Origin: Lachnospiraceae bacterium UBA4711
Lineage (GTDB): Bacteria > Bacillota > Clostridia > Lachnospirales > Lachnospiraceae
DNA length: 10,483 nt
Direction: 5' to 3'
NCBI GenBank assembly: GCA_002404515.1
Contig: DHJV01000038.1
Location: forward strand, 1 to 10,483
Below, piece after piece: positions 5,989-10,483 of this stretch. The number at the start of each line of letters is the position of its first letter. Position 1 is the stretch's first letter. The notes under the pieces were generated by a model that was not told where the DNA came from, made no database searches, and saw only the letters and a program-made list of their open reading frames with translations. A program made the position numbers and the translations under genes.

Positions 5989-6885
5989 TTAGCCGATCCG
6001 ATACTGCTTCATCAGTTCATCGCAATATGCCGCATCCTCCGCAGCACGCTTCGCATCTTCAATGCGATTCTCTGCAAATAAGGTCTTCATCAGAATGGCC
6101 ATCTGGCTTTTCCCTTCGGCCTTGCCTTCTACTCTACCTTCGATTTTTCCTTCTGCTCTTCCTTCCGCTCTTCCTTCAATTTTTCCTTTATTCTCCACTT
6201 TATCAAGCACATCACACATATTGCGTACCTCTCCCTTCTGACCATCGACTGCTTCGTTATAAACTTCCTCAAATCGATGGTCATTTGTCATAATGCTGAG
6301 CAGTTGCAATGTTTCCTGCACATGCTTCAGAACCTGCGCGCTCGGAACATAATCTCCCTTCTCCCGCTTCTGAACGAAATAATCGGCCACTACCTTGAAA
6401 TCGCTCTGGAACAATTCTACCTGCTCATGCTTCAGATAAGCAATCTGAAACAGGTTAATTTTGTAATCATTTACATACGGCTCAAATACTTTCGGAATAT
6501 CCAACCGTTCTTTCAATGTCAACGGTCCGCTCCAAGGTCGCTCATGCCCGAAGTAAAGCACCAGCGTCACTACAGGATACAGATTTTCCTGATCACTCGC
6601 CAGCTGTGCCCGGTATTCTGCGCCATCATAGCCCATTACCCGAAGCGGCATATTCGAATCACTGGCTGTCTGATTTTCGAAGCCAATGCAGGCGACCCGA
6701 ATATTTCCGTTCTTCCATCTCTTTGCGACATCCCTCTCGAGCTCGTGTATCCGGCCATCCGCCTTATAATATGCCCGCGGAGCCTGATCCTCCAGTTCAT
6801 CCGCTGACAAAACCTTCTGTTCGTTAAACAGTTCTTCCCGGGGCCTGGCACCCGGAATTCTGTTAAGGCCCCGGGAGTTCGGCAT
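5989..6885 (-). CDS. Rpn-family PD-(D/E)XK nuclease (putative recombination-promoting nuclease), N-terminally truncated, 298 aa
   Basis: From about residue 19 the protein follows clostridial Rpn/PDDEXK_2 proteins: LFNEQKVLSADELED, YYKADGRIHELERDVAKRW, then the nuclease strand IRVACIGFENQT (D52 and E70-x-Q72 are the likely catalytic residues), MPLRVMGYDGAEYRAQL, YPVVTLVLYFGHERPW, PYVNDYKINLFQIAYL and FQSDFKVVADYFVQKREKGDY. The C-terminal region has seven EG(K/R) repeats encoded by a 12-bp minisatellite, then LMKQYRIG. Family members promote RecA-independent recombination in E. coli. The usual first 25-30 residues, including a conserved acidic helix, are missing: residues 1-18 (MPNSRGLNRIPGARPREE) are translated from the GC-rich element at 6835-6876. 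The ATG overlaps the stop of the GLUG gene (TAATG) with no SD, so expression, if any, would need translational coupling. Activity is doubtful. Confidence 0.85.
   Translation of the reverse strand: MPNSRGLNRIPGARPREELFNEQKVLSADELEDQAPRAYYKADGRIHELERDVAKRWKNGNIRVACIGFENQTASDSNMPLRVMGYDGAEYRAQLASDQENLYPVVTLVLYFGHERPWSGPLTLKERLDIPKVFEPYVNDYKINLFQIAYLKHEQVELFQSDFKVVADYFVQKREKGDYVPSAQVLKHVQETLQLLSIMTNDHRFEEVYNEAVDGQKGEVRNMCDVLDKVENKGKIEGRAEGRAEGKIEGRVEGKAEGKSQMAILMKTLFAENRIEDAKRAAEDAAYCDELMKQYRIG
6110..6194 (-). repeat. 12-bp coding minisatellite in the Rpn gene (seven imperfect units)
   Basis: Seven imperfect 12-bp units of the type CTTCCTTCTGCT encode EG(K/R)(A/I/V) repeats. The Rpn remnant at 3572 has only about three units at the equivalent place (3692-3727), so the tract has changed in length between the two copies. 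Confidence 0.8.
6835..6876. repeat. GC-rich hairpin element, copy at the Rpn 5' truncation point
   Basis: The core TTCCCGGGGCCTGGC is at 6835-6849. GGCCCCGGG at 6867-6875 is a perfect 9-bp complement of CCCGGGGCC at 6837-6845, giving a strong hairpin with a 21-base loop. The truncated Rpn homology begins directly at its conserved arm, and the GLUG gene ends ten bases beyond the other arm. Confidence 0.86.
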
Positions 6886-9254
6886 TATCTAGAAACTGTT
6901 TCTATTTTTACGGTATTTACGCCATAGTTCACTTCATAAATATCTCCAGTTGTCATATTCTTTGCAAAAAAGTGGCTCTTCGGCAATTTATCGTTTGTAA
7001 TACGTGCAAAGATGTAATTCTTTCCGCCATAAGAGAACGTAAAGTATTTCTTTGTCACCTTCATTCGGTAATCCTTATGAGCATCATCATCTAAAAATGG
7101 CCCATCTTTCTTATCTGCCCAAATATACAGCTTACTAGCATCATTCACATTTAAAACCGTAGATTCCAGAATGATACCAAAACCGCCATCTGGTTCAAGG
7201 TTTCCTTGGCCTTGGTCGGTTTGAGCAGCAGTTATTATGGTCTTAAAGCTTGCTTCACTACTGATAAGTGTACACGGACTGTTCGTCTTATCTGTCCCCT
7301 CAAATTTATAATAAACAAGCGTTCCGTTAATCTGAGGTGATGGCCAGTCGCCATAATATGTGATTTTATTTTTCGTATCCTGCCAGTCCTCTGTCCAGAT
7401 CTTGTACGGGTACTGTTCTGGAAGCGTTTCATCATAGGTTTGCGTAAATCCAGCCTTTTCATTGTCAGATGACGGGGCAATGCTGTCATTTGTGCTGACC
7501 GTTGTAATGGCTCCTGTATATTGTGAACCTGATGGATCCACATATCCTACTGCATTTTTGCTCAAATCATTAAACGTACTTATATATATTACATCACTGC
7601 CGAAATGAATCCCTCCGTTATGGGCACCTATAAATCCGCCGTTATTAGGGTTAGATCCCGACACTTCACCCATGGAATAACAACTTGAAATCGTCATGTT
7701 TGCGTCCTTGGACGTTATCGATCCAATAAAGCCGCCAGCCGTTTGATCATCTCCTGACTGACTTGAATTACCCACAGAGCCTGTACTGAAGCACTTCTGA
7801 ATGGTCAAGCCACTTGCATTTTCAATCAATCCAATGAATCCACCAGCCGCTTTAGCACCCGTCACGTTAGACGTATATGGGTCTTCATTATTATTGATCG
7901 TGATAGGGCTATATATTCCGGTAATCGTTCGGCCACCATAATATGATTTTTCAAGCATATTACTGGTTCCCGAAGAATTTAATCGACCTATTAAACCTCC
8001 TGCATTTTGATTATATGACTTGATGAAACTGGATACGGCTACATTTGCAAACGTAAGCTTATTATTTCCTTGCACAGCACCAAAGGCTCCACCTGCATCA
8101 TCATTTGCGAGAACTTCTGAGCTTAACCCATTCAGTTTAATATTCTCAGCATCAATCGTCGCACTCTGTGCATATCCAATGACACCACCCGCATCTTTAG
8201 TCACCGATGTAATAGTAGAACCACCAATAATTCCTATTTTCTTTAAAGTGACATTGGAGTTCGTTTCACCGATTACTCCGCCACTGGCTAGCTGTCCAAA
8301 AGCCGTAAGCTTTCCATTGTATATTATATTTTGAATATCCGATACGCTTCCTGCAAAGCCGACTACGCCTCCTGCGGTTGCATTTTCTGAGGTGACCATC
8401 ACTTCAGACCTAAACGTAGCATTTTGGATAGTAGCGGTCATGGACCCGCCCATCATACCGCCAACGTCTTTACTACTCGTCACCTTAACCGGACCCTGAA
8501 GCTTTATATTTTTAATATTCGCAGTCCCCTTTGCATATCCAAGAATACCACCTGCCCTTTCATAGGAAGAGGATACAGAGATACTGCCTTTAGAGTCCAA
8601 TGTGACACCGTCAATTCCTACCGATGCATTTCCATAGCCGATAATGCCGCCAACACCGCCCTCATTATTTGTATCTGTTGCATTACCACCTGTTGCCTCT
8701 ACCTGCAAGGCGCCTGAAATCACAGCATTCATAATGGCTCCTTGCGTTTCAGTTCCAGAACCAGAAATATATCCGATAAAGCCACCGACAGAACGGTTAT
8801 CTGGCCAGCTATTCCGGAATTCAGCCTTTATCTGGCCATCAGCAATCTCAACATCCTTTAGGTAGGCTTCACAGTTCGCATATCCGATCATACCACCTAC
8901 ATACTCATACCCATTCACGGTAGTAGAACCTTTCAAATGCGTATCTTCCACCTTCACTTCCGTGGCTCCATTGGTCACTTCACCTATGACACCACCAGCC
9001 TTGCTGTTTGTTGATTTAATAATGCTACCTTGAGTCGTCAGCTTTTTAACCGTCACATTATTTTTTGCAATGCCGATAACTCCTCCAGTACTCTCAGTGC
9101 CCTTAACCTCGGCATTCGTTAACGTAACCGTATCAACCGTGGACGATTGCCCTGCTTCTCCGATTAAACCACCGGCATAATTAGAAATCGTTTGAATATT
9201 TGCATTTTCAATCTTCCCGGGGCCTGGCCCCCGGGCTCGGCCCCCGGGCTCCAT
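6885..9254 (-). CDS. GLUG-repeat surface-type protein lacking its natural N-terminus, 789 aa
   Basis: The protein contains 16 GG(L/V/I/M/F)(I/L/M/V/F)G motifs, beginning near residues 28, 57, 87, 120, 157, 202, 235, 265, 295, 325, 356, 388, 419, 471, 508 and 539. Most lie about 30 residues apart, the pattern of GLUG-type repeats that build a right-handed beta-helix in secreted or cell-wall proteins. A second region follows: QYPYKIWTEDWQ and KITYYGDWPSP at about 614-640, then a variable Gly/Asp/Lys-rich C-terminal domain. There is no signal peptide, LPXTG motif or C-terminal membrane anchor. Residues 1-13 (MEPGGRARGPGPG) are translated from the GC-rich element, and the gene enters the repeat domain immediately. 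The ATG lies 8 bases after the stop of the upstream paralog with no SD. It is therefore likely a truncated paralog or donor cassette, not an independently expressed secreted protein. Ligand or adhesion role unknown. Confidence 0.83.
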   Translation of the reverse strand: MEPGGRARGPGPGKIENANIQTISNYAGGLIGEAGQSSTVDTVTLTNAEVKGTESTGGVIGIAKNNVTVKKLTTQGSIIKSTNSKAGGVIGEVTNGATEVKVEDTHLKGSTTVNGYEYVGGMIGYANCEAYLKDVEIADGQIKAEFRNSWPDNRSVGGFIGYISGSGTETQGAIMNAVISGALQVEATGGNATDTNNEGGVGGIIGYGNASVGIDGVTLDSKGSISVSSSYERAGGILGYAKGTANIKNIKLQGPVKVTSSKDVGGMMGGSMTATIQNATFRSEVMVTSENATAGGVVGFAGSVSDIQNIIYNGKLTAFGQLASGGVIGETNSNVTLKKIGIIGGSTITSVTKDAGGVIGYAQSATIDAENIKLNGLSSEVLANDDAGGAFGAVQGNNKLTFANVAVSSFIKSYNQNAGGLIGRLNSSGTSNMLEKSYYGGRTITGIYSPITINNNEDPYTSNVTGAKAAGGFIGLIENASGLTIQKCFSTGSVGNSSQSGDDQTAGGFIGSITSKDANMTISSCYSMGEVSGSNPNNGGFIGAHNGGIHFGSDVIYISTFNDLSKNAVGYVDPSGSQYTGAITTVSTNDSIAPSSDNEKAGFTQTYDETLPEQYPYKIWTEDWQDTKNKITYYGDWPSPQINGTLVYYKFEGTDKTNSPCTLISSEASFKTIITAAQTDQGQGNLEPDGGFGIILESTVLNVNDASKLYIWADKKDGPFLDDDAHKDYRMKVTKKYFTFSYGGKNYIFARITNDKLPKSHFFAKNMTTGDIYEVNYGVNTVKIETVSR
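9214..9252. repeat. GC-rich hairpin element, copy between the two GLUG genes
   Basis: The core TTCCCGGGGCCTGGC is at 9214-9228. Two further CCCCCGGGCTC repeats follow, and CCCGGGG pairs perfectly with CCCCGGG around a CCTGGC loop. It supplies the first 13 codons of the left GLUG reading frame. Confidence 0.86.
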
Positions 9255-9262
9255 AGGATTGC

Positions 9263-10483
9263 TTAATTTTGTCGTTCAAACTTTGCCTCTCCATTTGTAA
9301 CAGTAATCTTATAAATCACTCCCGTAGTGTTGACTTTCACATAAATCATACTATTGTCTACCTCCAATCCTTTTACTGTGCACCTATAATAGTAGTATTT
9401 CTTTCCAAGATAGTTAAATTCTGAATATTTATTATCCGTTGCACTGCCAGCTACTTTGCAAGAATCAAATGGACCGTTTGGATTTTGCGACCAGCTGTAC
9501 AGCCCATTGATAAACTTATAACTATCGTCGTCTTGAATAACCACATCACTGATAATGCCAAATCCATATTCTTCTAGCTTCATATTGACAGGATTTAAAT
9601 AGCATTCTTTATTCGTGTTCTCACCTGTTAGCCTAAAAGTGTCTCCGTCTTTGTTAAACTTTTGTTCTTTATTGTTCCAATAGGAATAAATAAACTCCCC
9701 TTTCAGTGATTTCGGCTCCGGCCAATCACCATAATACGCAATTTTATTCATCGCATCGCCCTGCCAGTCTGTCATCCAGTTCTTGTATGGGTACTGATCT
9801 GGAAGAGTTGTATCATACGATTGTGTCACATCCGACAGGTCCTTATTTTCAGTCTTTCCATTGAGTGTATTTGCTAAGTCAAGAACTTTAAGATGATTAC
9901 TCTCTTCTACTGACGCAATTCCAATCGCAGGCAGTTTCTCATCATTAAAGACTTTTAAATAAAGCACACTACCATCATTCGCAATATGAACATTATTATT
10001 CATACTTCCAATAAAACCGCCGTTCTTGGAATTCCGGCCATACACTGTTCCCATGGAATAACACTTTGAAATAGTGGCTCCAGTGTTCCACGGAGACGCC
10101 TTACCAATAAATCCACCGGCAGCTGCATCCTCCGTGCTTGCCGAAGTATTTTCTACAGAGCCCGTACTAAAGCATTGGTCAATAGTCAATCCATTTGCAT
10201 TTTCAAGATAGCCAATGATTCCGCCTGCAGACTGATTTCCATGAATATTCGCTGTATACGTCCTTGCGGTACTCGTATCATCTTCATGGAGCGTAATGGC
10301 CTGATACTTTCCTTCCTTTGTTCGTCCTCCATAATACGATTTTTCCAATCGGCCCTTAGCATCTCCTGTGTTCAATTGACCAATGAGTCCGCCCGCATTG
10401 TTCTCAGCTTGAATAAACGCTGAAACTGCCGCATTAGATATCGTAAATTTTGTATTTCCTGTTAATGTTCCAAAAATCCCACC
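9263..10483 (-). CDS. GLUG-repeat surface-type protein, C-terminal 406 residues (5' end outside window)
   Basis: The frame is open from the right edge (GGIFGTLTGNTKFTISNAAV) to TAA at 9265-9263; a TTG inside it at 10375 is not a start. Five GGxxG motifs are visible, then CFSTGSVEN, CYSMGTVYG, the QYPYKNWMTDWQ block and KIAYYGDWPEP, and a C-terminal domain ending GVIYKITVTNGEAKFERQN. It is co-linear with the C-terminal half of the neighbouring GLUG protein: LEKSYYGGRT, FSTGSV, CYSMG, NGGFIG, QYPYK and YYGDWP blocks match closely while the segments between them diverge. This copy probably retains the promoter and signal sequence to the right and would be the expressed gene of the pair; that part is not seen. 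No LPXTG or hydrophobic C-terminus is present, so wall attachment, if any, is by another route. Confidence 0.85.
   Translation of the reverse strand, partial: GGIFGTLTGNTKFTISNAAVSAFIQAENNAGGLIGQLNTGDAKGRLEKSYYGGRTKEGKYQAITLHEDDTSTARTYTANIHGNQSAGGIIGYLENANGLTIDQCFSTGSVENTSASTEDAAAGGFIGKASPWNTGATISKCYSMGTVYGRNSKNGGFIGSMNNNVHIANDGSVLYLKVFNDEKLPAIGIASVEESNHLKVLDLANTLNGKTENKDLSDVTQSYDTTLPDQYPYKNWMTDWQGDAMNKIAYYGDWPEPKSLKGEFIYSYWNNKEQKFNKDGDTFRLTGENTNKECYLNPVNMKLEEYGFGIISDVVIQDDDSYKFINGLYSWSQNPNGPFDSCKVAGSATDNKYSEFNYLGKKYYYYRCTVKGLEVDNSMIYVKVNTTGVIYKITVTNGEAKFERQN

Noticed and set aside
7235..7543. 102-codon minus-strand frame inside the GLUG gene
   Set aside because: It overlaps the GLUG coding region in another frame, and the translation shows no family features.
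4763..9252. GC-rich hairpins as ordinary intrinsic terminators
   Set aside because: None is followed by a U-tract on the transcribed strand, one lies inside a gene remnant, and two are translated into reading frames.
4763..9252. Integron attC sites between gene cassettes
   Set aside because: The layout of genes separated by imperfect hairpins is suggestive, but the required GTTRRRY and RYYYAAC core sites are not present and no integrase is seen.
9263..10375. TTG at 10375 as the start of the right GLUG gene
   Set aside because: The frame is open and homologous to the neighbouring GLUG protein all the way to the window edge, so the true start lies outside.
6885..10483. Sortase-type wall anchor (LPXTG) on the GLUG proteins
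   Set aside because: Both C-termini end in polar residues, with no LPXTG-like motif, hydrophobic stretch or positive tail.

Overview
The window looks like accessory DNA from a low-to-mid GC Firmicute, most likely a clostridium of the Lachnospiraceae type. The evidence is purine-rich Shine-Dalgarno (SD) sequences, the gene families present (Rpn-type PD-(D/E)XK nuclease, YhcG/DUF1016, class II Fic, ATC hydrolase, GLUG-repeat surface-type proteins) and their wording. The species assignment is inference. Every gene I can support lies on the minus strand, so transcription runs right to left.

Left part (1-2340), ordinary housekeeping-like genes: the 5' end of a histidine phosphatase running off the left edge, a small nitroreductase, a NimA-like flavin/pyridoxamine-oxidase-fold protein and an EamA-type drug/metabolite transporter. 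The oxidase and nitroreductase probably form one unit, with a promoter carrying a 7-3-7 palindromic operator candidate at 1308-1324. The transporter ends in a likely intrinsic terminator.

Middle non-coding block (2341-2915): no gene, but a highly ordered AT-rich array. Six 37-bp units, each an imperfect inverted repeat of the form ATATATAC-N20-GTATATA, sit at about 73-bp intervals. Four point one way and two the other, and the inner four have exact mirror symmetry about position 2707.5. A perfect 16-bp palindrome lies inside one of the gaps.

Right part (2916-10483), a decayed accessory island: an ATC-hydrolase family gene, an internally deleted Rpn nuclease remnant, a YhcG nuclease pseudogene (internal deletion plus in-frame TAG), an intact Fic enzyme, a second Rpn gene missing its N-terminus, and two tandem paralogous GLUG-repeat proteins. 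The left GLUG copy has lost its natural 5' end; the right copy runs off the window. A GC-rich hairpin element with the exact core TTCCCGGGGCCTGGC occurs at 4763, 5930, 6835 and 9214, with a degenerate copy at 3774. All copies have the same orientation, and four of the five abut the broken 5' side of a minus-strand gene fragment; the fifth lies between fic and the yhcG pseudogene. This association of one hairpin family with gene truncations, together with the tandem GLUG copies that look like an expressed gene plus a donor cassette, is the most unusual feature of the window. The AT-rich array at 2433-2834 is the second.

How the genes may work together: the left block is metabolic or detoxifying. 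The right block resembles a recombination-prone island of nucleases, an AMPylator-type enzyme and variable surface proteins. I see no transposase, integrase, tRNA, rRNA or CRISPR array.
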